Shown in pieces: positions 33,218 to 46,544 of a DNA stretch of 64,000 bases; positions within the stretch are counted from its first letter, which is position 1, and every line of letters begins with the position of its first letter. Source of the stretch: Rhizophagus irregularis (lineage: Eukaryota; Glomeromycota; Glomeromycetes; Glomerales; Glomeraceae); the NCBI RefSeq assembly GCF_026210795.1, contig NC_089449.1, positions 2,356,001 through 2,420,000 on the forward strand, given 5' to 3'. The translations under genes were made by a program, and so were the position numbers. The notes under the pieces were generated by a model. It was not told where the DNA came from. It saw nothing but the letters and a program-made list of their open reading frames with translations, and made no database searches.

Positions 33218-35083
33218 ATGCAAAAAAATATCAAAAATAATTTTAAAGGTAATAATGATCATAAGACTCATGAAAGAGAATCTCTAGAACATAATTTGTT
33301 GAATAAAATTCATTATAAAAAAGAATCTTCAGAAAACATTAAGCTTGATAATTATTACGAAAAAGATATAGCTAATAAAGAATTCGGGTTTTGTTTTAAT
33401 TGTAATAAACCACAGACTGAAGAAAATTGGTGTTTAAATTGTAATTCTAAATTTTTTCAAAAAGAATTCAATAATTGGAGAAGTGAAAATATGTATATAG
33501 ATAAATTTATACAAGAAGCTCAATTAAATGCAAGAAATAATAATGAAGTTATAGAATGGATTGATTATAATCGTTTTATAAATATACGATATATTGCTCG
33601 AGGAGGATTTAGTATTATTTATGGGGCTGATTGGTTAGATGGAAGTATTGATTGTTGGAATTATGAAAAGAAAGATTGGAATAGAATTACTCAAAAAAAT
33701 GGAATTCGTGTAATACTTAAAAGTTTAAACGATTCTTCGAATATTCACGAAGATTTCCTAAATGAGGTAATTATTTATTTAATTTTTAATTTTTTAAATG
33801 GCATTTTTTTTTTATTAATATATATATATAACATTTTTAGTTGAAAAATCATTTAAAATTTTTATATTCAGCTATAAATAATTATTCAAATTTTGTGAAA
33901 ATTTATGGAATAACTAAAGATCCAAATACATCAAATTATATGATTGTTTTAAAAGAAATGCCAATGGGTAATTTAAGATCTATACTTATGATAAAAAAAT
34001 GTAATCAAAATGATAAATATTATAATTTATATGAGATAACAAGTTCACTTTCCGCTTTGCATAAATGTGATCTAGTTCATGGTGATTTACATAGTGGAAA
34101 TATACTTTTTAAAGATATATTTACTGCTTATATAAGCGATTTTGGATTAAGTAAACCGGCGGATCAATCTATTGATTATAATGTGATTTCTGGAGTACTT
34201 CCATATATCGCTCCGGAAGTTTTACGTGGAAAACCGTATACAAAAGCTGCTGATATTTATAGTCTTGGTGTTATTATGTGGGAATTTACATCAGGTGTTC
34301 CTGCTTTTAATAATAGACCTCATGATTTTAATCTTTCCTTAGATATTTGTAGAGGATTAAGACCAGAAATTATAGAAGGAACAGAACCTGATTATGAAGA
34401 ATTAATGAAAAGATGTTGGAATACTGATCCCAAAAAAAGACCAACTGCAGATGAATTAGCAGAAATATTTGACGTGTTATCTACTAAATTTATAATACCA
34501 ATGAAGGATGAAGAAAGAAAGTCAGTACCAGCAGTACCAGCAATACCAGGTAAATAAGATTTTTTTTTCTTATATTAATTATATTTAATCATTAATCGAT
34601 TATTACTATTGTAGAGGATAAATCATATCATCCATTAACTTGTTATACAAGTAGAAAATTTGATTATTCTGTAAAGTTGAATGAAATTTTAAATCAAGAA
34701 GAATTAAGTTTTAAATTTACAATAAATGAGAAAGATGATTATAAAGAAACAATATTAAGTGAAAGTTTAGGTAAGTATTACTTTTTATATTAATTTTAGG
34801 GGTTAGGGTTAGTACTAGGTATAATGGATTATTTAATTAACTAAATAACTATGGTGATAAATAATTATTTGCCGCTATATAGTAATGAATAGCGGAACCC
34901 TTTTATTAATACATTTTTCTATTAATAACTTTTATAGAAAATTGTAAGGTTTCTAGTACTATTTTAGGTAATTTACATTTTTTATTTAGTGTTTATAATT
35001 TCCCATATATTATAAATTATTTTTTTTTTAATTAATTATTTTTTTTTGTAGATATTAATCAAGAAAAGAGAGAAAAAAGTTGA
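33218..35083 (+). CDS. TKL-like kinase with HGD catalytic loop and small tail exons
   Basis: Exons are 33218-33766, 33841-34549, 34615-34770 and 35052-35083, giving 481 residues. An optional 30-base exon at 34938-34967 would add ten. The first intron is phase 0 and all tail introns are phase 1. Residues 59-75 carry CxxC...WCxxC (C59, C62, C72, C75), followed by the NW...IDKFIQEAQ segment also seen at 4.0 kb. Kinase features are the loop ARGGFSIIYG at 128-136, K168 in VILK, HGD (not HRD) at 263-265 with N270, DFG at 283, and APEVLRG. Loss of the Arg before the catalytic Asp marks a non-RD kinase, as in many innate-type receptor kinases; activity remains possible. The tail has YHPLTCYTSRKF, a variant of the shared HPxAxYTSRxL motif. 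Ligand and substrate are unknown. Confidence 0.85.
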
Positions 35084-35089
35084 TTGATT

Positions 35090-37615
35090 AAACAAATTTA
35101 TAAGGTGCTAGTATACTGCTATAGAATATAAAGATTTGATATAACGCATCTATACTTTCGCTACGTTTATCATATCGGTTGGTTATTGGTTAATGGAGGA
35201 AGTTCCTAAATTTTGAGAAATGTCGTAAAAGTTTATGGGTTTGACACCATAGTGGGAGTTAAGAGTGTGGTACAATGGGTTAGACGCAGTCTCATATAAA
35301 AAATTAGGGTAGAAAAGTTTATTATGGTACTTTTTAGTAATAATGAGTGATTTTTAGTTGACTAGATCATGTAATATTTACAATTTTGGGTAATGATTGA
35401 AAAATAATTAAGACCCAATTTCTCCAGTCGATGAGTTCAAAAGTAGAATCTGAGGTACGTTGAACAGACTATTAATTAGATTAAACAATTTTATTTTTTA
35501 TTATTATTATCTTTTTTTTTTCATTAAATATTGGTGAAAATTCTTATATTCGAATTTACAATTTAAAGATCGTTGTTAATAATATCAGCTATATAATGAA
35601 GTTAATTATGATGATAACCATCGAACTTACTCGTTAATACTTTACGAGCCTGTAGGGTTACACAAAATTTCCCTTTTCGTATTAAAATAATACACTTTCA
35701 TGCACTAGTGATAAAATGAATACTATAATACTTCTCCGTTAATAGTAAATAATTATCAGTTGCATGATATGAAATTGTTTCGTTGCCATACTTCTTTCTT
35801 TAACGACACAATCTAGCATTTTTCTTCTTTTATAGTTTATCAATGTCCTTTCAATTTAATAAAATAGGAAGGATTATCAATGTGATGCATGATAATTTCG
35901 GTGATCAAAAATGGTTTGAATGAATGAAAGTTTAAAGTTTAACGTAAATAGTCAAAACAATATTATTGAAAGAAATTATAATACAACTATTTTAATAGGA
36001 ACAAAAATTTTACTTTTTTGTTGTTCCTCTCCATAAATATAATATATGGAGTACATTGTTATTACACGTACAGTAATTTGTTACGTCATTAGCAAGAAAA
36101 GTGGAGCGTATCATAGTCGTTTAAGTAACCAATTAAAATGATTATTTTTCATAAAAAAAAAAATGTTTATAATGAAACTCATTAATATTTTGTTTTTTAA
36201 AAAAGATAATTAATTAGATTTAAGGAGTTGCGAATATAAATTATTTTCAATAGATTATTATGTGGTCTTAATATAAACATTGAAATGTAATTATCGTAAA
36301 ACAGACTTTTTAAGTTCAGTACTGAAGAATTGATGTTTTCTATTGACAAATATCCTGTAACCTATTTCCTATTTTCTATAATACGGATAGTGACGAATAT
36401 ACAGTATTTAATATGATCGCACAGTACTTCTAAATGTATGTAGGCATTTTCATCTATTCTTAATTTGATAAGTATCATAGTTTATCAGTTATATCAAACA
36501 AATAGTTAAAATTATATATATTTGTAAGAAAACTTTTAGGTAAATTAAATAAATATTTGGCGCAGTTTCATGATTGTCGGTGTTAAACAATAATTTTTTT
36601 TAATTTATTCATATTTTTATAAATTGAGTCAAATATTTTATATATATATATATTTTTTCATAAGATAAATTTTTTGTTACGAAGACCAAATCATGATCGT
36701 TGTAAAGCCTACGCCCGCACGTTGCCACCGCAGCTTTAACAAAAACGACTTTTTATTGATAATATAAAGTTATACAAGTAAAATAAAATAATGCTTGGTT
36801 TAGTAATATTTCTAAATAAAGTAATTGATTAAAAATAAATCCCGTTTAATTTCTAACAAACTCCCCCCTTTTTCACTAAGTCCAAATTTGTTATAAAAAA
36901 TGAATAAATTCTAAGTCCATAAAATATTTCAGTTTCCACTTTTTGAAATCTTCCATTTCCATTTTTGAAGCATTTTGCTTTTTAGTAAACCTTTTTCTTG
37001 AACTTATTCCCTTTCAGAAAATGTCGTTTTCCCACTTTTCGTAAATATTTAACTTTTCAAAATTTCCAATTTTTGATCTTCAATCTTATTTCTTATTATA
37101 ATAATAATATCCCGAACTTAATTCCCTTTCCCAAAATCTAAAAATAAAAGTAAACACAAGAACTATGTAATACTAAACATTACATATGGCTCAGTTTATA
37201 CTCGTGATCCCGGAGTTATATATATCCGTCATCCCGGACCGCAGTAGAAAAATACTATATTACTTAAACTAAATATAATACTACGCCCCATACTTAATAA
37301 ATTCACTGGGTGACTTTATCAATTTACTACGTTCAAAAACTATTTCATAATTCAGTCCGGATGATCGACATCCTGGATTTTTGATTTGTAATGTGAAATT
37401 CGGATAAACCCAATCCGGGATGATCAGCATTTCAAGGAATTTAACAAAATTTTACTACTTACTGCAGATCATTTCCTTGTTTAAACCGGAAAATTCTTAC
37501 ATCATGGAATTCTGAGGAATTCTTTACGGAGATATTTTTCCGAAATTCTATTATAATTATTATTATAAATACCTTCATAATTTTTAATTTCTCGAAATTT
37601 TCTTCCTTCATTAAA
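35090..37615. other. No gene; relic of the TA-type element near 36.7 kb
   Basis: AT-rich intergenic DNA. About 36705-36815 preserves the interior of the element at 26318-26438 (GTTGCCACCGCAGC, TATTGATAATATAAA, ATGCTTGGTTTA) without intact ends. From 37200 to 37430 an ATCCCGGA/TCCGG word occurs in both orientations (37210, 37231, 37356, 37405), perhaps an old foldback. Promoter elements of the large gene at 37623 must lie within it, but I cannot point to one. Confidence 0.4.
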
Positions 37616-37622
37616 CTCTATC

Positions 37623-40600
37623 ATGGAACTTATAAGTACTAAGGGTAAATACTCTTTCGACCCTACACCGAAATTAAAATCCAATCCTGTGCCAATTTTA
37701 TTTTTTCCTTTTAATGATAAAAAAGATTGTTGTGATTGCTGTGAAAGTATATATTCTAAGACATTATCGAGGCAAAAATATTGCAAAAATTGCTTATTTG
37801 ATTATGTTAATAATCTGACTGACAATAATATATACTTGGATGTTATATATGAAATTGTAGATCGATGTATAGAGCATAAGGATTCTGATACGCAAAATAT
37901 TCAAGAATGGTGCAATAATTGTTCTAAAATTTCACATTTTAATCAAATAGCTGCAAAAGACAGATTTGATTATTCTTATCATAATACTAAGTGTAAATTA
38001 TGTGAGAAAGTTTATAATGGGTTGTGTTCAAATTGCTATTTTATTTCTTTTGAATGGATAGAATCAACTTTGGTTAAAAACCCCATTCCAATTGTTTATT
38101 TACCTTGGTGGGATTATTCAAGTGTGTGTATAACTTGTAGAGATAATTTAGAATATATATCTGACCGTCAAAAATGGTGTTCATATTGCTTTATAATTTA
38201 TATAGGGTGTAGATATTGTTTGACAACAAATATTATTTTTGGAATTACGGAACAGTCTAAATGTAGAAAATGTAAAAGAGTTATTGATATCGACGTTACA
38301 GGCATTGATGAGTATAAATTAAAAAATTTTACTCGTAGAATAATCATTATTAATAAAAATATTGTTAATTGGGAGAATAATATTAAACAAGGATCGAATT
38401 TGGTGGATTCAGCATATCAATTTATACGGGAATTTTATTACTGTAATAATTTTGATCCCATTAAAGTAGATAGACAAATTCGATTTATTTCCTTTAGGAA
38501 TAATATGGATAAGTGCAATTATTGTAGATCTAGTTATTCTTCAACAATCTTATTTGAACAAAAGTATTGCAAATATTGTTTGTATTTGTATCGCAAGGAC
38601 TTAAGTGATAAAAATGTATGTTTAGATGTGCATATAAATAATACTAGTAATTATCATTGTACTGAACATGAATCAAAAAATATTGAATCATATACACAAA
38701 ATATTCAAGAATGGTGTATGAACTGTTCTGAGATTTTATATTTTAAGCAAATAATTACGAAATGTTCATTTGATATGAATTATTATTATAAAAGACAAAA
38801 TGAAATAATTAAATGTGAAAAGAATTGTACACTATGTGGTCAGCAAAATTTATTAATCAATACTGAGTTTAGTTTATGTTCAAAATGTTACTTAATTTCT
38901 TTTGAATGGATAGAATCTACTTTAACTGAAAAAACTATTTTAATTCTTTATTTGTTATCATGGTGGTATAATAATGAGCATTGTATTGTTTGTAAACATA
39001 TCTTAAATGATATATCCTCCAAGGCATCAGATGATTGTCAAAAATGGTGTTCAAATTGTTTTACGATTTATATTGGATGTAGATATTGTTTAGCAACAAA
39101 CATTATTTTTGGACTTACAAGCCAATCTAAATGTAAAAAATGCGAAAGAATATCATTTATTACTATTGACACTGAAAATATTATGGAAAATTTTATTGTT
39201 TCTACAAATATCAATGCTAATAATTATAATCAGATTGTTAACTATATTAATAGTAATAAGATTTCTAATGCATTAAAGATTTATAGTTTTATAAGTAAGC
39301 TTAAAGTTTTTGATTTAAAATATATCTCCTATTCAAACTTAGAAAATAGTGAAGAATGTTCTATGCCAATTATATTCGTTCCTTTTAATAATAATAGTAA
39401 CAAATGTTGTTATTGTGGAAATATTTATTCACCAACACTTCTGTTTGAACAAAAATATTGCAAGTATTGTTTAATTTGGTATAATAAGTTTACAAAGTTT
39501 ACTATAACTATAAACGTATTGGATATATATATAATTACAAGTAATACTCAATGTACTGAACATGATAAACCAAGAAATTTGGATTTTTGTACACAAAATA
39601 TTCAAGAATGGTGTATTAATTGTTCTGAAGTTTCATACTTTAAGCAGATCATTACACAATATCCAATTGATATGGAAAAACAAAGTGAAATGGTTCAAAA
39701 TGAAAATTGTAATCTGTATGGAAATTTAATTTATCAACAAATTTCTTTCATGTGTTTAGATTATTATTCAATTTCTTCTGGATATATAGAATCAACTTTA
39801 ATTAAAAAAAATATTCCAATACTCTATTTACCTTCGTGGGATACATCTAATAATTGTATAACTTGTAAGCAGAACTTACAAGTTAAGTCAGAATGTCAAA
39901 AATGGTGTTCAAATTGTTTTATAATTTATAATGGATGTAGATATTGCTTAACAACAAATATTATTTTTGGACTTACAAGTCAATCTAAATGTAAAAAATG
40001 TGAAAGAATATCATTTATTACTATTGACACAGAAAAAATTACAGAAAATTTTATTGTTTCCGCAAAAGTCAATGCTAATAATTACAATCAGATTGTTAAC
40101 TATGTAAATAGTAATAAGAATTCTAATGTATTAAAGATTTATAATTTTATAAGTGAGCTTAAGTTTTTTGATTTAAGATATATTATCTATTCAAATTTAG
40201 AAAATAATGAAGAATTTTCTATACCAATTATATTTGTTCCTTTTAATGATGATGTTAGCAATATATGTTGTCATTGTGAAAATAGTTATTCTTTTACGCT
40301 TCTATTTAAACAAAAATATTGCAAATATTGCTTATATTGGTATATTAAGTTTACAACTCAAAATATGGTGGATGTATATATAATCACAAATAGTAACACT
40401 AAATGCACTGGACATGAGCCAAGAAATTCGGATTTTTGTACACAAAATATCCAAGAATGGTGTATTAATTGCTCTGAAATTTCATACTTTAAACAGGTCA
40501 TTACACAGCATTTATTTGAGATGAAAGAACAAAGTAAAGTAATTCAAAGTGAAAATTGCAATCTGTGTGGAAATTTAATTAATCAACAAATTTCTTTCAT

Positions 40601-43043
40601 GTGTTTGGATTGCTATTCAGTTTCTTCTGGATATATAGAATCAATTTCGATCAAAAAAAAAATTCCAATTCTATATTTACCTTGGTGGGATACATCTGGC
40701 AATTGTATAGCATGTAAACAGAGCTTTGAATATAAATCTGATTATCAAAAATGGTGTTTACACTGCTTTATAATTTATAATAGATGTAGATATTGTTTAA
40801 CGACAAATATTATTTTTGGATTTACAAACCAATCTCAATGTATAAAATGCAAAAGAGTGGAACCAATTAGTATTAATGGAAATTATAATATAGATGAATT
40901 ACTTAATTCTACTATTGAGACTAATGACGAGATTGCTAAATATATGAATAATGCTTATATAGACAATGTCCCATTAAAAATATATGATTTCATTAGAAAT
41001 AAAGTTAAGATGAGTTGTAAAAATATAAAAATTATCGAATATTCCAAAACTGAAGATTTTAAAAGAATTGCGGAGGGAGGATTTGGTATTATTTATAAAG
41101 CGGCTTGGAAAATAAGTCATTCCAATTCAAAAATTGTTGCAGTAAAAAAATTTTTGAAATCACAGAATATCAGTAAATATTTTATTAATGAGGTAAATAT
41201 ATAATAGTTAATCTTTTATTTCTATTACTTAATAAATTAACCTACCTTATAATTTATATTAGTTAAAACCATTTATTCAATATCATAATAGATTTGAACA
41301 TATTATTAAATATTATGGTATTACACAAGATCATAATACAAAAGATCATATGATAATAATGCAATATGCAGATGGAGGAGATTTGCATAAATATTTACAA
41401 ACCAATTTTAAAAATATTACATGGGAAGATAAATTAACTATTTTACTGGAAATTTCAAGGGGGTGATTATTATATTTTATTTAATTTGTGCTCGTCAATT
41501 AATATTAGGTTGGCTAACTATCAAATTGTTTACTTTGTTTTTAGAGTTTATTGCATTCATAAAGAGAATTTTATACATAGAGATTTACATAGTGGAAATA
41601 TATTATTAGTTAATGGTAAATGGCACATTGGAGATTTAGGATTATCACGGCCTGCAAATGTTACTTCATCAAATGATGAAATATATGGAGTAATACCTTA
41701 TGTTGCTCCAGAAATATTTAATGGTAACAAATTTTCAAAAGAATCAGATATTTATAGTTTTGGTATGATCATGTGGGAATTAACGACAGGTTGTAAACCT
41801 TTTGCTGATTTTGACCATGACATTGGTCTTATTTATAAAATTATTGATGGAAAACGACCTGAAATCACAGATGATACCCCTAAATGTTTTAGTAATTTAA
41901 TGAAAAAATGTTGGGACTCTGATCCTTTAAAAAGACCTCGTATAGAAGCAATTCGTAAAACTATTGCTTTATGGAAATGTGCAATGAAAAATATTTTACA
42001 TTCACATATTTATCAAACTGAAAATATGGAAGATGTTGATAAATTTAATCAAGCTGAAGAAATACGATTGGGATTAATGAAGATAAACGAGCTTGATCCT
42101 AGATTTACTGTAAACTATCATCCTGGAGCTATTTATACTAGCAGATTATTAAATCCTTTAATCTCGGAGTCATTATCTATTAGTTTATCATCATCAACTT
42201 CATTTAATAAGAAACAAGGTATTAAATATTAATTTTTTTATTTTATTTATAATACTTAACATTATCATTATTTTTGGAGCATTAATAATATACAAAATTT
42301 ATCCCACATTTTCTATATTTTAGAGTATACTTCAAAAGATCTTGAGTCTGATATTAACAATGTTAAACGGTATTAATATGTAATTGCAAAAAAATTAAAA
42401 ACAGACATTAATGCAATTAATTAATAATTTAAAATATTTATATTTAGGTCATCTTTATCAGAATTAAATTCTACCACTCAGAATTCAGTGAATAATATTC
42501 AATGTCCAAATGCGATTTATACCAGCAGATCATTAAATGAAATGTTGCCAATAAAGCAAGGTATGTTAAATTATATAAAACATAATTTAAGAATTCAATT
42601 GAAACTTATTGTTATACATTTCTTATTTCTTATATTTCTTTAGAGTATAGTTCAAGAGAAATTGAACTTGATATTAATGACGCTCAATGGTATTAACTTG
42701 AATTATAAATAAGAAAAATTAAGTTAGATATTAATGTAGCTAATATTATAGTTATTAATTTAATAATAGGTCGCCTTTACCAGACGTAAATTCTACAGTC
42801 CAAAATTCATTATATAAAATTGCAGAGATAAAAACTGAAACACAAAATAATGGTGGGTTACCTTTTTTAGTATATTTAATATTATCACATTAATACTTAA
42901 TTATTATATATAGCATTAATCGAATTTTTTTTAAAAAAAAAATAGAAAAGCTTGTTTTGCAAGATGATTTAGGAACAGGTTTACAATTAAAATCACAGGA
43001 TCAAATTATATGTAGAGATGCGTCGATTAACAACGCTAATTGA
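37623..43043 (+). CDS. Giant cysteine-rich-repeat protein with C-terminal kinase (four repeats)
   Basis: Eight exons by phase: 37623-41192, 41263-41462, 41545-42218, 42324-42369, 42448-42560, 42644-42689, 42770-42852 and about 42946-43043, giving about 1609 residues. Residues 1-1130 hold four repeats of 270-300 residues. Each contains CxxC..YS.TL...KYCKYCL, TQNIQEWC.NCSE, WIESTL...PILYLPWWD, QKWCS.CF.IY.GCRYCLTTNIIFG and KC..C; these look like zinc-binding ribbons. The kinase follows: G-loop EGGFGIIY (from 1151), K1175, HRDLHSGN (1268-1275), DLG at 1287, and PYVAPE. The tail repeats CPNAIYTSR and an EYTSKDLESD/EYSSREIELD exon pair. Repeat 3 has lost two ligands (CNLYG and LDYYS for CNLCG and LDCYS). 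The paralogue lies at 48552. No signal peptide or membrane segment is visible, so it is likely an intracellular sensor kinase, by inference only. The exon 7/8 junction is the least certain. Confidence 0.8.
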
Positions 43044-43067
43044 TGTTTCGGAAGGAAGGACAGTCGA

Positions 43068-43289
43068 ATGGGCTCGACGACTTACAATAAGGATCCGGTT
43101 AAAGAGTTTGATAAGTTGAATACTGAATTTAGTGATAGAATTAAGGAAATTAGTGGTAATACATAAGGATTTAAAGATAAAGGTAAAGAAGGTGAAACAG
43201 GTAATGATACTTTGAACGTTAACAAAAAACGTAGTGCGCAATCTCAGGGGGCTAGGGAATTTAGAGATACTGATAGTTATAAAGAATAA
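43068..43289 (+). other. Possible coding relic after the large kinase
   Basis: From ATG 43068 a hydrophilic frame reads MGSTTYNKDPVKEF, is broken by TAA at 43164-43166, and continues without further stops to TAA 43287-43289 with KKRSAQSQGAREFRD. It lies just after the kinase stop and has higher GC than the flanks. It may be an eroded former C-terminal extension of that gene. I recognise no family. Confidence 0.25.
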
Positions 43290-43299
43290 ATATATTCAA

Positions 43300-45420
43300 T
43301 AGAGTAGTCTTTTATACTGTAATAATTAGCTTAATCACAATATAGTTAGTTTTTATTTTTTAGTATAGCCAATAATTATGTATTAGATAGATACTTTATT
43401 ATTTACTATGTATTTACGTCTACATATACTTTTATATATTTTAAAAATTTTTTTTTTAAAAAAATGTATTATTTATCTTTAATAAACTTGTTCTGATTTG
43501 ATTATTAACAAAATAAGGCTATCACTATGTGTATAATTATTATTTCTATCTTATTCTTTTCTTCCTATTGATATAAGTCACGACCATCACGCACATATGA
43601 TTTCATGAACTTATTATGCCCAAAACTTAAACGTTACTTTATCACAAAAATTGTAAATTGTAAATTGATAATTGATAAATCTAACCACTTGGCTAATTAT
43701 GAATTATAAGTTGGTTTAGTAAATCAAACCGGAAGTAAGATGGTATTACTGTATTATAATTTTTCACATATACTATATACAAATAAGATTTAATATAAGT
43801 AATTCACTTAATATCGGGATAAAGGTTGGAACCGACCAAAAAAATTTTAACCTGTTGGTTAAAAACCTAACCGAAGACCTTTAGTCGATTAATATTAAAA
43901 AAAAAAAGTTTTTTGGTTGCAAATCGTACCAATTTGTCTTTACTCATATATTTAATTGTAAGGAAGATATCATATCGAACTTATTACTAAAAAGTTCCGA
44001 TTTTTGAGATACCTTAACCGGTCCCACCGTAGGCGAAAGTTTATGTAATTATTAGAGAATTTTTCTTGTGGTCGTCATATGATATTAGAATATTTAAGAA
44101 GTTTCCCATATAAGGGTTTATATACAGTAAATCACTACCTTAATATAACTCTGATTTTTTTCTTTAGTATCAAAAAGCAAGGTGTTACGTTATTATTTAA
44201 GGTGTATTCTTTAAATGACAAGGAAAATTCCCGAATTTGATGATCATAAAAATCATTAATAAATTTTTATATATATAGTTTTTGATTTAATTAGTTGATA
44301 GCACACCCCAATGATTCATGGCAACTTTCCATCATGTTAACATGGTGACCTTTTATTCTTGTTAATCATATTTGATTTTTAATGTTCATATTTGGAATAT
44401 TAGAATTTTTTTTTTGAAACCTGATTTTCTGATTTTATCACATTCGTGACATTTTTATCACGTCAATTTATTTTGACACGTGAAACATGAACAGATAATT
44501 TATCAAAAAAAAAAAGAAATCGATCATTTAAAAAAACTAAACGACCACTCATAAAACCCAATTTTTTTATGAAAAATGAATCCGAATTTTTTTATTAAAC
44601 ATATTTGATTAATTTTAAGTAAATTAGTTTTGGTAAAAGGGTGACAATAATAAATTTAATAAAATACGTGCCATGACCTCAAAATTAATAACATTATAAA
44701 AAGTACATATATATCATATATATAAGTGTAATTTAAAAGCGATTTAAAGACGAAATTGACGAAATGAGTTTTGACAGTATATTAAGTAAATTTCCAAGAT
44801 GCATAGTCCTCAGTCCTCAATCATCGTTATCATCTGGAAAAGTTTGAGATATTAGTAAAATGATGAATTTATAAAGAATACAAAAAAAAAAGAAAATATT
44901 ATCAAATTATAAATTAAAACATAAAGATTATCTATTAGTTATAATGGAGTAATAAATTTGATAATTTTGTAAATTTTTCATTATATTTTTATTATTATTT
45001 TAGTGATTTGTTGCGAGTTAAATTAAAATTAAATTAATTGAAACTCAAAATGTTAAATAAATTTTTACATGGCGCAATTTATAGTTATACATTTACAATC
45101 TGGTAATATATAATGATCAATTTCAAAACGTCATTACAATCCGTTTTAATTAGCAACATATTGATTTTAGCGCTAATGTGTTACAATAATAACAATATTA
45201 TTAGAAGTGGGTGAAACCATTTCTTTTATTACTATAATGAAAGAAATATTGAATTAATATTCCATAATATTTATTTATTCGCTGTATACATACAAGTACT
45301 ACTTTCAGTCAACCTCACCTTTTTTTTCGTAATACAACGTAACATAGAAAAAATTTATTTCCACACGCAGCTATGCATTGAAGAATATTAGGACTGCAGC
45401 TTATCATATATTATATGTAT
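43300..45420. other. No gene recognised
   Basis: Long AT-rich stretch with no credible frame on either strand. GGTTGGAACCGACC at 43826 and an approximate complement at 44018-44030 may be ends of an old inverted-repeat element. A (TA)n-like run occurs near 44270. Confidence 0.35.
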
Positions 45421-45423
45421 TAC

Positions 45424-45544
45424 TTATCTCCTGGCTAATTAGGAATAAGTAAAATTTTACTAGGATTGGATAAATGATCGGCCGAAGGCTGATCATGTTC
45501 CGATTCTAAGTAAAATTTTACTATTCCAATTAGCCAGGAGATAA
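45424..45544. mobile_element. 121-bp foldback element
   Basis: Almost the whole segment is one hairpin. The left arm TTATCTCCTGGCTAATTAGG...AGTAAAATTTTACT...GATCGGCC pairs with the right arm running back from 45544, with a few mismatches and a very short loop at GAAGGC. This is typical of a small MITE. Flanks show no longer duplication than a possible TTA/TAA that is itself part of the palindrome. Confidence 0.7.
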
Positions 45545-45549
45545 TTGAT

Positions 45550-46540
45550 TTATCCCCTGCCATTTACACAATAGTAAGTGTTTTATAGTATATCGTGAGT
45601 TTAATATAGTTTATTTTATTGTTGTATCTTATTTTTCTTTCACTTGGTTTTTTTTTTCATTTTAAAAGATTTTAAAAAATAATTGAATTTTAAAAAGCTT
45701 CGGAACTATTACTAATACACTTGAAAAATAATATTGAGATTACAAATAAATTAAAAGAAAGTTTTTCTCATTTGGAAAATGCAAATCTTTCCAAATTACT
45801 CAAATTTTCAAATCAGTCCATTATAGTATAATCAATAGTTAATTTTTACCGCAAAATTTCCTAGAAACGGATAAATAAATACATATAAAATTTGCTATCC
45901 AGTAGGTATAACTACATTTGCATAATCGTGTAAATGGTGCCGATCAGGGGATAAAAAGAATTATATCATTCCGTACACATATATTCCTTCTGATAAAATT
46001 ATAAATTTCTTGTAAAGTTGAATTGAAATTTGGATATCATATACGATTACTGTAGATAAGATAAAAATGAACTGATTGAAATATAAAAGTGAGGTAAAAA
46101 AAAAATTTTTTTTTTTTGCATAATTTATATTTGCAAATAATAATATTAAGATTAGTTAAAAGCATCAATTTATCAGTAATTACAATTGCAAGTTGTATAT
46201 TCTTCGATTAAAAAGTGTGTACACAGTATATAACATTTAGGTCGCACACATGAGAACGTGTGTTGTACCATCACGTAATACAAAGTTTTTGATCATTCAA
46301 AATGGTTTCACAAATGTGCTGACAAAATTGTTTAAATTATTGTGCACCGGACTCCGAATATTAATATGTACGACTTATTTAAAGTTAATTAATATGGAAA
46401 TATTGAATAAAACATCCAAAAAGCCAAGAAACTTATGGAGTAAATGTAACAAACAATACAGTTTAAATAATAAATATATTTAATTATCATTTAAAAGAGG
46501 CATGTTATAGTTTCTTCTATTGATGCTGAAAAGATAAATG
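45550..46540. other. No gene recognised
   Basis: AT-rich DNA. A 77-residue frame at 46250-46483 starts with ATG but has no recognisable domain. It sits just upstream of a kinase relic, so it could be leftover sequence of that gene; I do not call it. Confidence 0.3.
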
Positions 46541-46544
46541 ATAG

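Noticed and set aside
35255-35345. tRNA-like A-box segment (TGTGGTACAATGGGTTAGACGC) as a possible tRNA or SINE head
   Set aside because: I found no B-box, no acceptor-stem pairing and no T-arm within tRNA distance, so it remains a chance match.
37502-37786. 94-residue minus-strand frame overlapping the start of the large kinase gene
   Set aside because: It is antisense to a well-supported coding region, with no domain and no splice logic.
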